Positions 1 through 11,833 are shown, counted from the first letter of the stretch. The stretch: 64,000 nucleotides of DNA from Sinotaia quadrata (GCA_028829895.1 CM054180.1:111775135-111839134), one strand, 5' to 3'. The notes: a model not told the origin generated them from the sequence alone. A program made the numbers and translations.

Positions 1-195
1 ATAGTCTACTTACATAATACATCAAGACATAAAACACAAGTATAACATTTCAATAGCAAAATGCACAAAGTCCATTCTTTTTCAGTCAGTTAACTCACCA
101 TTAAGCTAATGGCCACCTTTCATGACTGGATTTCTTGCCACAACAAATTCAAGTGATCAGACAATAGAATTATTTAAAGCAGGTAAACTTTTAAA
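1..195 (-). repeat. Partial copy of interspersed repeat family L (LTR-like)
   Basis: Read on the minus strand, this segment matches the middle of the other L copies in the window (for example 55.3-55.4 kb): the shared text runs from a GTCATTAGCTTAATGGTGAG-like block through the GTTAACTGA box to a GATGTATTAT block. It lies directly downstream, on the same strand, of the gypsy pol relic at 198-1260. It could therefore be part of that element's LTR, but the junction is decayed and this is inference. Confidence 0.55.
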
Positions 196-197
196 TC

Positions 198-1260
198 TCA
201 GACTATTGGCTGATCATATTTGCATAAATCATAATCATCTGATAATAAAAAAATATTACTAGAGTAGGCTACTGGACACATAATATCACCATGTTTCTGC
301 ATCATGCATCTTTTTTCTGCACCTAGCCCTGCATTTCTAGCATCTGTTCTGGGTATGAATTCTTCTTTGAAATCAGCAGATGGAGGACAGGAGCTCGTGA
401 AAGGCAATCTTTCAAACTAGCAAAGTTTGCTTCACACTACGTACTCCAAATCACTACTTCAGGTTTACATTTCTTCATTAGATCAATGAGTGGATTTTTA
501 ATGGTATTGAATTTGGGAATGGATTTTCAATAGTAACTGGCCAACTCACAAAAGGGTTTAACATTTGTCTTGGAGATAGATCTCTCCATCTTCAACTTTT
601 CTTACTTTTGATGCCTCTGGTCACAGGAGACTTTGTCCCATTGTATGTCCCAAATATTTGGTTGAACAAGGAGTAAGGTTAAATACCTACAAATGCTGGA
701 GTAATTCCATAACACTTGGGTGTTATCTTCCAATGTCTTGGTAGGCAGCAATATGTCATCCATGAAGTTAGAAATTGATTCTTCTTTCATGGGTTTAAAG
801 AGCAATCTCATCATCTTAGTAAAAACAACTGGTGCTCTGAGGATGCCGAATGGCATTATCCTGAGTATTGACCATCAGGTGTACTGAATGCTAATTTTGG
901 CCTGTCTGCCTCTCACCTGGAATTTGCCAATAGCCCTTTAATAACATATTTTGCTCCACTGAGCTCAGCACGAAAAGGTGTTCTGGTTCAGGCATCAGTT
1001 CAGCTGAAGAAAAAATCAACTTGTTCAGCTGTCTGTAGGACACACAAAATCAGTGCGTGGCTATTCTTCTTTTTAACTAGGACTATAGAAAGAGCTATAT
1101 GGGACGCATATTTCTCAATTATACCTGAGGCTAACACAGAGTCAATTTCCTGTTTACAGTAACCAGTGTAGCATGATGTAAAACAGAGGGTTTCATGCAA
1201 ATCAGATTATGATCCAGTAGTGCCACTATAAATCTGCACAAACTTGATTTTCTGGATATA
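198..1260 (-). mobile_element. Ty3/gypsy retrotransposon pol relic (RT and RNase H fragments)
   Basis: Three broken minus-strand reading frames fit a gypsy-type polymerase in the right order. Near 1000-1200 a segment reads EIDSVLASGIIEKYASHIA followed by VLVKKKN, the usual start of a gypsy reverse transcriptase. Near 602-856 come MPFGILRAPVVFTKMM and FMDDILL, the latter being the catalytic box with the FxDD core. Near 198-407 comes FIPRTDARNAGLGAEK followed by PVAYSS, the start of the RNase H domain. Stops and frame changes separate the pieces and integrase is not seen, so the copy is dead. It sits between unit A and the left edge and may have interrupted unit A's 3' half. Confidence 0.8.
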
Positions 1261-1454
1261 CTGGTAAAAGCATCATGAGTTTCCTATATCACACTCCATA
1301 AACGTTGAGCTTCCGAGTTGATAGAGTACAGATGATTCAAGTTCTTTCTCTTTTAGAGTGCAACTTTGCCATTGGCTAAGATGTATGCTAGATCAAGCAG
1401 AAAATAGCTATTTGTATTATGTCCACATCAACATGTGGTCAAGGCACAGTATAC

Positions 1455-1550
1455 AGATTGACATTGTTTTAAAGATGTAGACATTGTGTGAACTCCACAG
1501 GTTACACGCTTAGTAAATGTTTGGGGGGAAAGTTCTAAGGCTAAAATATC
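1455..1550 (-). CDS. Unit A: possible shortened second NHR exon
   Basis: A 96-bp phase-0 block lies between a good acceptor (pyrimidine-rich, ending ATTACACAG) and a GTATAC donor. It encodes DILALELSPQTFTKRVTCGV and about 12 more residues. That resembles the second half of NHR exon 2 in units D and E, where an LP..., TFVGV or TFTGI pattern occurs at the same place. The first 20 or so residues of the usual exon are missing and the similarity is weak. The distance to NHR exon 1 is like that in unit D. This may be a decayed exon or chance. Confidence 0.28.
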
Positions 1551-1975
1551 CTGTGTAATAAAGATAAAATGGTAGATCAAGCATACATTTTTAGAAAACA
1601 AAATGCTATAATGTCTCATGTATGTTCATTATGATTAAATCTGCTGATGAAATAGAAACACTGAAATACAATTTATATTTATAAATAGTCAATGTGTATA
1701 AAAATGATAGTGTAACAAAGAAAAGTGATATCTTCTATACGGTTCCAAAGATATTGTCATGTGGTCAATGTAACTGGTAAACTATCATATATTCTGTTTG
1801 TGTGCACACAAGACATTTTGGACATGAATACACAATGAAGCTTCCTGTCATAAATATTTATGCATACACTGACACGCTCATGCATATTAGAAAATTGAAA
1901 TCTTTCAAAAATGAATAATTATAATAGATTGCATCCCAAACATTTAGAAAAGAGATATTGACTCTTAATGATTAC

Positions 1976-2110
1976 CTCGTACAACAAGTTCATTTTCATA
2001 GGTTCACTGGAGAATACTATTGCAGAGTGAAGCATGTTTGACTCAGCAGTCAATCCATTGTTTTGGAGGACAATGCTTTTACCATGATGTGGATGAAATC
2101 GCCACACAGC
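1976..2110 (-). CDS. Unit A: NHR exon 1
   Basis: A 135-bp phase-0 exon (45 residues) with acceptor CGTTTGCAG and donor GTAATC. It begins AVWRFHPHHGKSIVLQNNG and ends FSSEP, then LLYE. This is the start of a Neuralized homology repeat: F-H-x-x-H-G-K-x-I-x-L, later a hydrophobic I-V-F-S-S block and a final hydrophobic-Y-E. The same exon is 135 bp in unit B and 144 bp in C and D. It lies only 256 bp after the RING exon. Confidence 0.8.
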
Positions 2111-2366
2111 CTGCAAACGAGGCAACATAGAACTGTCATTCCAGCACCCCACACATTTACAACATGCATATTTTAATTTAACAATGTAGAGAGAAATTAA
2201 GAATGAAAAGTTGCATACTCCTCCCTCTATCAATTTCCAAATAAGCATACACTCGTTATTTCAGTGCTTATGTATATATGTATATGCCATTAAAAAAATC
2301 CTGTTCTTTTTTCATACACTCATTATTTCAGTGTATATGTATATGTCTGGTTTTTTTTAAAATTAC

Positions 2367-3470
2367 CTGTTCTTTCTTTAGGAACGATTTGGCAGTCAGT
2401 TGACCCAGTCTTGCCAATTCCAGCTCAATACGAGACAGCGCCTTTTCATCAATAGTTAATTTTGATGTAGTGAGAGGTTTACAGTCCGACAGCAAGAGCA
2501 CGTTTAGGTTAAGGTCATTAACACGCTTAAGCAGCCGAGGAACCATGGATACCAGTGAAGTGCAGGATGCTGAAAGTTGTATGCGATTAATTAGAGACCG
2601 ATGAGAAGTAATAGGTCCTCGCTTGTGACCCAGTGATTCTTTCTGTTTATAAAGTTCTGACATTGTATCGTCGTGTTCATCTTGCACGATCTTCTTAAGA
2701 CGTTTTCTGCAATTCTCAATCGACAATACAAGGCGATCGCAAACTGCATCGATCTTAGTTAAGGAGTCCTTCGTGTTTTGTTCCCAATCAATTAAATTTT
2801 CTTCAACTTCTGCCATAACCTGACTCAAAGCAGACTCTACAGCGTTCAGCCTCTCAACTATTTCAGACAGAGAACGTTTGCTTTTCTCAAACACTTCACT
2901 GATGGAGGAGACTCCCGGACATACGTGGTGCTTGGTAAAAGCACACTCATTACAAATGAGAATGCCATGGAAAACACAATAATGTTTTGACTCTTGATGA
3001 GGATGTGTAGAGCACAGGGATTGGCGACTTGAGGTAAGATTTTCCAACGTCAGTTCTTCCACGTTTTTTAATTTATGAAAAGAAGTTGCTGGTATTGTTT
3101 TATGAACCTCATTGCAAGTATTACACAGCATGAACCCACAATGCAGACAAAATGATTTCGCCTTTATTCCTTTGTGAACATAACATACGCGTTTTTGATT
3201 AAATGTGTTACTGTTTTCCACCATTTCAGACATTACTTCTTCAGTTGGTAATTGATCCACTACGTCATCACAGGTTTTGGCTGCACGATTATGGGGATCC
3301 ACTATAGCACAGCGACAGAGAGGGCACTGAGCATTTTTGTTTGTTTTCATCCAACTGACAAGGCAGTTACGACATATAAGATGGGCGCATGGAAGAATTT
3401 TGGGTTCCTTGTAATGCTCATGACAAACCGGACACTCTGTAGCCTTTATTTCCAAGCTTGCAGCGTCCAT
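2367..3470 (-). CDS. Unit A: TRIM-like RING, double B-box, coiled-coil exon of a TRIM-NHR protein
   Basis: A single 1104-bp exon encodes 368 residues from the ATG at 3468-3470 to a phase-0 donor (CAG|GTAATT). Residues 13-52 form a C3HC4 RING: CPVC, then C28-A-H30, C33, C36, then CPLC at 49-52. Residues 96-132 are a first B-box (C96, H99, C108, C111, C116, C119, later H123/H132) and 153-184 a second (C153, H156, C165, H168, C173, C176). Residues about 195-300 look like coiled coil. By family knowledge the RING would recruit a ubiquitin E2 and the B-box/coiled coil would dimerise. The next exon (1976-2110) starts an NHR domain, so the protein would be RING-B-box-coiled coil-NHR. The start is fixed by the same 12-residue lead before the first RING cysteine in unit C. 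The rest of the NHR is not found, so the gene is partial in this window or truncated by the gypsy relic. Confidence 0.88.
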
Positions 3471-3500
3471 TATTTGTTATCTCTATACAAATTTAATTCA
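3460..3500 (-). promoter_or_regulatory. Possible 5' UTR splice acceptor of unit A
   Basis: About 10 bases before the ATG the minus strand reads TTTGTATAG, and in unit C the equivalent place reads TTTATTTTCAG seven bases before the ATG. Both suggest that the coding exon starts just after a 5' UTR intron. This is inference from two paralogues. Confidence 0.3.
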
Positions 3501-3711
3501 CAATACATTAGTTGAAAAACTAACAGATTAAAGAATAAACATTTTGAAAGTTGACAACATTTATCTACTTATGCAATATAGTTATTATTAATATAATTTC
3601 ATAGACAACTATTGCAAATCATTGAAATCTTTTTAAAAGAATTATAATAAATAAAATAAATGAACATACAATTTTCAGAACATCCATATAATGTAACATC
3701 GTTGCATTGTG

Positions 3712-4492
3712 TGACGGAATAAATTTGCATATCCCTATTTCTAAACTTAATTGTTACAATAATTGTTAAATGTCAAAGTGACCAGACTTTTCGCACTGCA
3801 TTTGATGGTATTTATATTATGTATCAGAGTTGGAGTAAACAACTCAGGTAAAGAATATGCTAAAATTTGCTGATGCAATCCAAACCAGTTCCAAGTGGAT
3901 GAATAGTTTTTATCTGACTAATAACCTCATACTTGTTTATAACAACTTCAACCAGTGGGGATGGACCAAAGTTATTTTGTTGCAGAAAGTTCTATATTCT
4001 GCTAATTATATGATTTGGACATAAGTCGAGTCCGGTATTAATGTGATCATTAGTTAATGGTAGCTAACTGACTGATAAACAAAGAATGGACTTTGAAACG
4101 TTTCGTACATGTTTGCTATTGATCTATGATTAGAATTGGAGAATGCTTATGTAATTGAACCATTATTTCTATGTTCACTAATTTGTTTGCGTTGTACATT
4201 ATACTTGTGAATTTTAATCGATGGCTATATTTCTTATACTGCGTGTGTATCGGGTTAACGAAATTGTTGCAAGATTTGCAAGTTGACAAAGTCTGTAAAG
4301 AGAGAGAGAAAGGAGTTTAGAGATGAATAGGCCTGAAAGTTAGTGATGCCTTAATTTGACTTTTGCAGAAAGGAGTGCACATTTTATTTGATGATTGTGA
4401 TCGCTTCAGACTATAGATGCTACTATACTGTACCGGATAATATCAGTGTGTCAATCCAGCGTTGTCGTCGAACTTATCAGTAAACGTTTTAT
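3712..4492 (+). repeat. Interspersed repeat family L, near full-length copy
   Basis: This segment aligns along nearly its whole length with 62.1-62.95 kb and more weakly with 54.99-55.74, 56.4-57.06 and (reversed) 40.1-40.8 kb. Shared landmarks are a start like TGTGACGGAATAAATTTGC, the phrase CCTATCCCTATTTCTAAA, GGAGTAAACAACTCAGG, an ACTGA-rich block before GAATGGAC, and GAAAGGAGTTTAGAGATGAA. The TGTGACGG start and the 0.75-0.85 kb length suggest a gypsy-type LTR. The 3' end of the LINE at 4493 joins directly to its right end. Confidence 0.65.
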
Positions 4493-6162
4493 TATTATGC
4501 CTCTTTCCACGACTTCTGTTTGCCTGTCGGTTGTGATCCAAGGTCTCGGAATCTTACCAAGATTCTGGGAGATCCAAGGTTTTACGGAGGATGTGGGCAC
4601 TTCCGAGGAGCGCTGCTTTGAGTAGTGGAGCGATTTTGTGGTTTCCAGGGAGTTTATTCAGGTAGCCTTCCAATTCAGATGTTATGTTCCCAAAGGCTCC
4701 TATCACTATAGGTATCACTACTGCTTTTACATTCCACAGTCTCTGAATTTCTAATCTGAGGTCTTGGTATTTTTCTATTTTTTCTCTTTCTTTTGTTTTT
4801 ATGTTTCTATCACTTGGAACAGCGACATCAATGATTGTTACTGTTCTGTTGGACTTATTGAGAACTACAATGTCTGGTCTTCGTGCAGGGATCTCCCGAT
4901 CTGTTCTTTTTGAAGTCCCACAGTATTTTGACTTCTTCTGTTTCGATGACTGCTTCTGGTTGGTGCATCCATGCTCTTTCTGGGGTTTGTATGCCATAGT
5001 TCTCACACAGATTTCTATGTATGTGTTTTGCCACTTCATTGTGTCGTTTGGTGTATTCTGTTCCTGCCAGAACCTGACATCCAGATAGTATGTGTTCTGT
5101 TGTCTCATCCATGGATTTGCAGAGTCTACATTTGGAATCATTTGAAATTTTCGTGATTTTCGTTTTGTGTGCTTTGGTGTTGAGTGCTTGATCTTGTGCA
5201 GCTGTTATGAGTGCTTCTGTTTCTGCTTTAAATCCTGCCTCTTTCAACCATTTGTACGTTGATTGTTTTGTTGATATTTCGTCTGCTTGTCGTACATACT
5301 GGCCATGCAGAAGTTTCTGGCTCCAGGTATATGCTAGTTCTTGCTTCTTTGTTTTCTTCCATGTTTCTTTGTCTGTTTCTGGAGGTTGGAATAACCCACT
5401 CATCTTTACTGCTTCTATCAGTGGATCATCTTTGTTGTTATTCCAGATGTAGTCCACAAGGCCAATGACTTCTCCTTCAATGACATGTTTGATTTTCTTC
5501 AGACCTCGGTCTCCCATTTTTCGAGATACATAAAGCCTGTCAACGCCTGCTTTGGGGTGTAAGGCTTTATGTATTGTGAGTAGTTTTCTTGTTTTCCTGT
5601 CCAGTTCATTTATTTCATTTGCTGTCCAATCTATGATACCTCCAGTGTAGCTTAGTACAGGTATTGCGTATGCATTAAGGGCTTGTATTTTGTTCACCCC
5701 ATTTAGCTTGGACTTCAGGACTTGTCTAACACGTTTTTCATATTCTCTCTTAACTTTGGACTTCACTTCTCTCTGCATATTTTCTTGATTCTGTAGTATC
5801 CCAAGATAATTATATCCATTTTCCATTGAAACATCGTTGATTTTTCCGATGTCGAATTGTAGGCCCTCTGTTGTTTTGACCTTGCCTTTCTGGATGACAA
5901 TTCGTCCACATTTCTCAAGGCCGAATTTCATGTTAATGTCCTTACTGCAGATCTTGACAGTATTGATCAGGGATGTGATGTCACGTTCATTTTTACAGTA
6001 CAGCTTGAGATCGTCCATGTACAGTAAATGGCTGATTACATGTCCTGCTTTCATTTTGTATCATAACCCTGTTTTCTGGATCGCTTCACTGAGAGGATTC
6101 AGGGCAATGCAGAACAACAGTGGTGATAGGGAATCACCTTGGGAGATTCCACAATTTATTAC
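4493..6162 (-). mobile_element. 3' half of an R2/R4-type LINE: RT core, CCHC finger and restriction-like endonuclease (decayed)
   Basis: Read on the minus strand, the piece begins with the reverse transcriptase block INCGISQGDSLSPLLF (motif B) and continues to HLLYMDDLKLY (motif C, Y-M-D-D). After the thumb region comes a C-x2-C-x8-H-x4-C finger (C-R-L-C to H-I-L-S-G-C). Last is a PD-(D/E)xK-like nuclease segment with RRPDIVVL, then TIIDVAVPSD and a downstream EKYQDL. This order (RT, zinc knuckle, restriction-like endonuclease) is that of the R2/R4/NeSL group of LINEs. A stop lies between the motif B and motif C segments, and a frameshift near 4.9 kb separates finger from nuclease, so the copy is inactive. 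The 3' tail ends in ATAATAATAAAA, as is common in R4-type elements. The 5' half is at 8177-9740. Confidence 0.88.
6158..6162 (+). repeat. Target-site duplication ATTAC, left copy
   Basis: ATTAC is repeated exactly at 8177-8181 and flanks the LTR at 6163-8176. Removing the LTR and one copy restores an open LINE reading frame across the join (IADIV then INCGISQGD), which confirms the insertion point. Confidence 0.85.
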
Positions 6163-6676
6163 TGTCACGGGGGTGGGAGGGGGTAATCAGAAAATTTATT
6201 TTTGTCCCTGTGAATTGTCTCCCCCTTGCCCATACGTGACCCAACTGGGACGCTATCACGCTCTCAGAGTTCACCTGCAGGTTAGGGTGAAAGGTTAATT
6301 AGATGTGCTGACAGCAAGTTTGTTCCCAATTGCCATCAGGGCTTTTGGCTTATTTTGTGTACAGTTTTTTTTCAATGTATTAATGAGCGAGTGGTACTAT
6401 GTTCATGCTTTGTCAGAGTGTTAGAGAGTGTGAACGCTTACTTTGTAATTTTACTTTTATAATTAAAATAATTTGTATGTTTCTTTATGTTAAGGTTGGA
6501 TAGTCATTTTAACAATAGATAGAAGTTGTTAGTTAGTCAGGTTTTAGTCCTTAAGTATAAATTTAGTTAGGAACTATTTTCTTAGTCAATGCACCCCTAG
6601 AATGAATGCACCAAAACCCGAGAACAATAGTCTAAGCAGTCATGACTAATGAGTTTTTTTTCTGGGAGGGAAAGAA

Positions 6677-6685
6677 TATAAAAGG
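6677..6685 (+). promoter_or_regulatory. TATA box of the solo LTR
   Basis: TATAAAAGG lies 514 bp into the LTR. A GTGTGTGCGTGT run about 30 bp downstream is where transcription could start. Inferred from sequence only. Confidence 0.5.
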
Positions 6686-7103
6686 ATTCATCCGGCCATT
6701 TTGAATCAGTGTGTGCGTGTACATTCTGGACTACATAGAGGTGTAAGGTCTTGTATGGGTTGCCTACACCGAGTCCGGACCGTCTTTCTATTCTCGTCAC
6801 AATCAGGGAAGAAAGACCAGAATATCTTCCACGTATTATGCAGTGTTGGAGGTGTGTTTTGTCGCACCAAACTCTTTTATGGTAACCTGCGTCGGATGCC
6901 AGTATCATACGTTGGACCCAAAACCTGGACAGTGGTTGTTCATCAGTGACTTTGCGCCAAGTGCTGACGGGACAAGACTGGGCCGGGAGAAAGATATTCA
7001 CCACCACTCATCAATATACCAACCATCCTTTAACTTCACCCGCTATTCTTCAGCGAGGAGTTAGAGTTATACTTTCGGCGTTTATCAACGCGAAAATGCC
7101 AGT

Positions 7104-7297
7104 CAACGAGGCCTGACTTTTCTACAACCTCAACTCGTCATATGTACCACGTACATTATCTGCTTTCACAACGAGGCCTGACGGTTCTACAACCTCAACT
7201 CGTCGTATGCACCACGTACATTATCTGCTATCACAACGAGGCCTGACGGTTCTACAACCTCAACTCGTCGTATGTACTACGTACATTATCTGCGGTA
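7104..7297 (+). repeat. 65-bp tandem repeat, 3 copies, inside the solo LTR
   Basis: Units start at 7104, 7169 and 7234 with CAACGAGGCCTGAC, continue with CTACAACCTCAACTCGTC and end with GTACATTATCTGC. They differ at only a few positions. Confidence 0.9.
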
Positions 7298-7823
7298 TCA
7301 TCGTGATTTTCTTAGTTTATTGGCCAATACCACTACGTTTATTTTTCGTCACGCAGACGTGCGTTTTCTTTTCCTTGAAATTAGTAAGTAGAAGAACTTT
7401 TCTCAGGGTGCATTCATTTAGGTAGGATAGTTAGAGTATAAACATTTAACTTTGATTTTAACAAGTAATTAGAGATTGGATGAATATTTGTGGAGTTTAA
7501 AATTAACATTCATTGACGTTGGGTTTTTCACCCACTATTTTTAAGACATTTATTCTTTAAAGATGAGATAAATTTTAGCGGTCATTACCGCTAGTGTGTT
7601 TTTGTATCGGGCTACGCCCAAAGTATTGTGCCACGTAATATTGGCAATAGTAGAGAATGGTCATCACTGTTTAAGGTTTTATTTTAAAATTTTATTTCAT
7701 TTATCATATCCATTGTTCTTTCTTTCTTTCTTTTTCCCCCTATCCCATGAATGTTGCTGAGCGGATGTATTTTTTTGAATGAATGACTAACACCGTATGA
7801 GAGAGTTAGCCCCAAGTTATTAG

Positions 7824-7829
7824 AATAAA
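7824..7829 (+). terminator. Polyadenylation signal AATAAA of the solo LTR
   Basis: AATAAA is followed within 20 bases by a T-rich stretch and the stem-loop at 7842-7859. It supports the plus orientation of the LTR. Confidence 0.45.
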
Positions 7830-8176
7830 TTTCTTCTTTTTAACTCTTCATCAAGAGTTGGGTTTTTCTCTCTCTCTGTGGCGCAATTGCGGTGCTACGG
7901 TTGTTTGTTCGTTCATTCTGTCCGTCCCTCAAAATACATTCATCCCGCATTCATACATACACGCTGATTTTCACACTTTACCCCACATGCAAAATAAATA
8001 TATTTCCCCACAAGACCAACGTGGTATTTGCATGTGAGAATGATTGTATAACACCTTAGATCATTCGGTGTGATCCAGCAAGTCACGGTAACTGACCTGA
8101 CCCCCCCCCCCCTTTGACCGAGAAGGAGAGAGAGGCCAGCGACAGTCAGACAACACAACATAGGCGGCCCGTGACA

Positions 8177-9740
8177 ATTACTATGTCAGCAATATTTGTG
8201 TTGTTGCATGTGAGGGTGGTTTTCCAGTTTTTCATTGACTCCTGAATTAGGTTCTGTATTGATGGCGCTACTTTGTACAATTTTAATGTTTCAATTATCC
8301 ATGAATGTGGGACTGAGTCATATGCCTTTTTATAGTCAATCCATGCCATTGCAAGATTTGTTCTTCGTTTCTTGCTGTCAGTAACTATTGCCTTATCAAT
8401 TGCCAATTGGTCCTTGTTCCTCTGCTGCCTGGTCTAGCACCCTTTTGTTCATTGCTTAGAAGTTTGTTTGTTTCAAGATGAGTCATGATTTTGTCAGCTG
8501 TAATTCCTGAAAGTAACTTCCAGGTGATTGATAGGCATGTGATTTGACGATAGTTGTTTGGCATTGTGCCTTTCTGTGGATCTTTCATAATCAGACTTGT
8601 TTTTCCTTTTACCATCCATGCTGGTAGGGTTTCTGGTTTGCTTAGTATGTCTTGCAGTTGTTCACCAAGTCTGCCATGTAAGGAGGTAAGATGTTTCAGC
8701 CAGAATATTTGTATTTGATCTGGTCCTGGGGCTTTCCAGTTTGCAATCTTTCAAACCTTCTTCTTAATGTTTTCCTCGCTGATTGTGACGGTGTATTGTT
8801 CAGGTGTTTCTTTATGATCATCTTTTAGTTCCTGAAGCCATCTGGCAGAGGTGTTATGCGTATTTGTATTGCTCCAAATATTTTCCCAGAAGGTCTTAGA
8901 AGTCTTTGCTTTGCATCTTCTATTGCAGTCTTACTGCTTCTGCAGTTGAGATGGTATTTGGTGACCAATCTTTCCTTAATTTTTCCCTTATTGTGTTCTG
9001 CTGCTGTCATTTTTGCTTATTTCTCTTCTAGTACACTCTATTTTCTTTTCTATTCTCTTCTTCCATGGTGGTATTGATGGTTTCTGTGTTTGTACTGTTT
9101 CTGGCCTTATATATCTTTCAATTACCTTTGCGGTGGCGTATATTAGACTGTTGGTTTCTGTGATATCTTTTGTGTGGATACGTTTTAGTACTTCATTTGC
9201 ATTCTCAATTGCTGTCCTTAGAGCTTTGTTGTTTTGCAGGTTTCTTGTTGGGGTTCTGTTTTCATGTGACTTAGTTTTGTCCATGAAACATTTTATGTCT
9301 TCAAACAAGCGTTGCTGTTTTTCAGTGAAGTTGCATGGAATTTCCCCAGCGAGGTTGTCAACTGGAATTGAATGTTGTGAGAATGTGAAATTTTCATTGT
9401 CTTCAGTGTCAGTGTATTGGGTTGTATTGTTCGGTTGTTGCTGTTCAATCTCTTGTATTTCTAGGGCTGTAAGAAGCCTATTTTGTAGTATCGCTCTCTT
9501 CTGATCCAGGATCCGCTGTTCACTGATCATATCATCTGGATGGTGTTTTAGCCAGTGTTCATACATTCGTTTTCTATATCCTCTTGTTGTTGGTTGGCTT
9601 TGATAGTAAGAAACCATGATTTGTATGTTTTCCTCTCTGGTCCATTTCCTCCTAGTTTTTTCTTGCTTTTCAGTAGCCCATTTTTCACTAGAACACCCCG
9701 AAACATTAGTGCCTAGCGCAGACCTTATTAATCTAAATAT
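8177..9740 (-). mobile_element. 5' half of the R2/R4-type LINE: Myb-like N-terminus and first RT motifs (decayed)
   Basis: On the minus strand the reading starts near 9.74 kb and reaches RRKWTREENIQIMV at about 9.65 kb, a Myb-like W-T-x-E-E segment that suits the DNA-binding N-terminus of this LINE group. A long spacer rich in Gln, Asn and Thr follows. Next come reverse transcriptase blocks: MPNNYRQITCLS and, near 8.34 kb, AWIDYKKAYDSVPHSW (motif A, with the catalytic Asp of Y-x-x-A-Y-D). There are frameshifts near 9.0 kb, between about 8.85 and 8.6 kb, and near 8.4 kb. The frame is cut by the solo LTR at 8176 and resumes at 6162. Confidence 0.85.
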
Positions 9741-11833
9741 AAATCGAACATCACTTCATTTGTATACTCCTTTGTGTGTATGTTCATTAAGCAAACAAAC
9801 CACATCTTACTTCATTAACCCTCACGATCACTCTATCTCTATATCAACCCCACCTGCCATTTGTTTTTGTTGCAACCTTGCTAATATCTTTTCCTTTTCA
9901 CGAATTACTCTGTCCATCATCTGATCCACTTCTATCTCCTCGCAGAACAATACACAACCTCACTTCTCAGTCAAGACACTTCCAGCTATCCATTTTTGCT
10001 GTAATTATTTCTCTCCTGAGTCAAGTTTGGTTACAGACGAAGTAGAGACAATGGAATCTTTTATAACGGTAAATCCAAAATACTACTAATTTGAATTCCG
10101 ACAGTTCTGTCGGAACTGATTGACCTTGATCAATATCCAACTAGATCTACAGGATAATTGTCACCGTATAATCTTAACACTTGACTTTATCTCATTCACA
10201 TATTGCCCCTGGAGTTTGAACAGGGTGTTGTATCAGAAGCCAGGACTGTGTATAGCAATTGGACTGGCAGCCATAATAATCAGCTTTTCAATGGTCTATT
10301 TATATCTATACATTTAAACCACTGATAACAGTATTTTAAAGCCTTTACGTCATAACCCTTATCAATGGTACAGTAGATAATAAACACACCAAATAGACAA
10401 CTGTTCCTTGAACTGTAAAAAAATATACTGATTCATCCTGGAAATATACAACCATGAAACGAACGTTATTTATCAAAACCTACATCTCGTCTCTACCTTG
10501 CTTATTTAGTATACTATGCATAACACAATTTTATATCCAGTCCACCTCTTAAACGAATTCAATCAGGCTTCTATTATATATTACTTTATTTAAACCCCAC
10601 GGTGTATACTGAAATGTCCTGGATCGCAAAGTGTCAGCCATGAAAGTTTACAGATTATTCTCCGCAACTTTAACATTGTAGAGTGTTAGTAAAGAATCAA
10701 TAAAAATATTTCTACACTTCCTTTCATATAACAGGCCTTACACATTACGATTACTCCTTTAAAAGTATGATAGTGGGCCTTACATAATATCCCTACTATC
10801 TATTAAGGTTATTAAGGTATGATAGTGGGCCGTACACAATATCCATACTGTCTCTTAAGGTATGGTTGTAAGTAGACTTTACACAATATTGACGTTAGAT
10901 GATGTAGAAGTCTGATATTATACCTTACACAATTCCCTTACATATTACCCGAGCTGGATGTCTTGATTTGATCAAAAGAAGTTTCTTGTTAGTAGTGGTA
11001 TGTATATACTAATTTATAACATAATGATATATTTTGTTAAAACACTTGCAATACAGTAAGGGGATTCAATTACTGTGGGGTATTTTTTGTTAGAGAATGA
11101 CTACTCCTTGATAGTGTAATGAATTTGGAATGTGAGATGGGATTTCTTTTCTTACTACAATCATTACATTCCTCATTTTATGTCTCGGTTTTGCTATACG
11201 CACAAACAATTCTTATATATTAATGTGTTTTCTTAAAGCATATATTAATAACTTTCTATTAAACGTTTTATGATTTATAAAGTAATCTGAATATTTTTTC
11301 TTACGGGCTGGTCTGCGTCGTTCTGGTCGCCAACTTTTCTCTCTCTCTCTGAAGCATTATATGTTTTGTCCAGGTAATCAAGATAAATTGAAAAGATATA
11401 TATTATCTTGTTTCTAGAAAGAGAAGTTTAACTCTTCATCCAATGTTATTGGCCCCGAAGCAGACATTCAAATAGCGTTGTGTTTCAACTTTTATTAACA
11501 TGACTATTATCTTTCAATGGACTGTAAACACAACCCAAAAGGGATAAGCAACCTTCTCTTAAGAGTTTAAATGTTCAGCAGCACGTTATCTTCTAACAGT
11601 AAGCAAAATGTGCTACTCATAACTATTAATGTTAAAAAAAAGTTAAAATGAATATTGTTTTGTGCTTGGATTTATTTGTTTTTGTTCCTGTTGATTTGTC
11701 AGATTCAGATGCATGAGTAATTAGACTTATCTTTGATCTGGGAGATAATATGACTATTCACGTCTTCTTTACACACTGCTTGGTGTAGATTCAAGAGTAT
11801 GCGCAGGAACAAAACAATCCTATAAAAGCGGTA

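Larger units (their letters stand above)
6163..8176 (+). mobile_element. Solo LTR, 2014 bp, inserted in the LINE
   Basis: The ends are TGTCACGGG and CCCGTGACA, a 9-bp perfect inverted repeat with the TG...CA termini of LTRs, flanked by the 5-bp duplication ATTAC. The plus orientation is suggested by TATAAAAGG at 6677 and AATAAA at 7824. These would place the RNA start near 6.71 kb and the R/U5 boundary near 7.85 kb. A stem-loop (AACTCTT-catc-AAGAGTT) lies at 7842-7859 and a 65-bp tandem repeat at 7104-7297. There is no internal pol, so it is a solo LTR left by recombination, most likely of a Ty3/gypsy element (TGTCACGG starts are common there). The length is large for an LTR. It is younger than the LINE it splits. 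Confidence 0.82.

Noticed and set aside
3252..3515. 87-codon plus-strand frame over the start of unit A
   Set aside because: Antisense shadow of the RING exon.
4801..5468. Several plus-strand frames of 61-95 codons
   Set aside because: Antisense shadows of the LINE coding strand.
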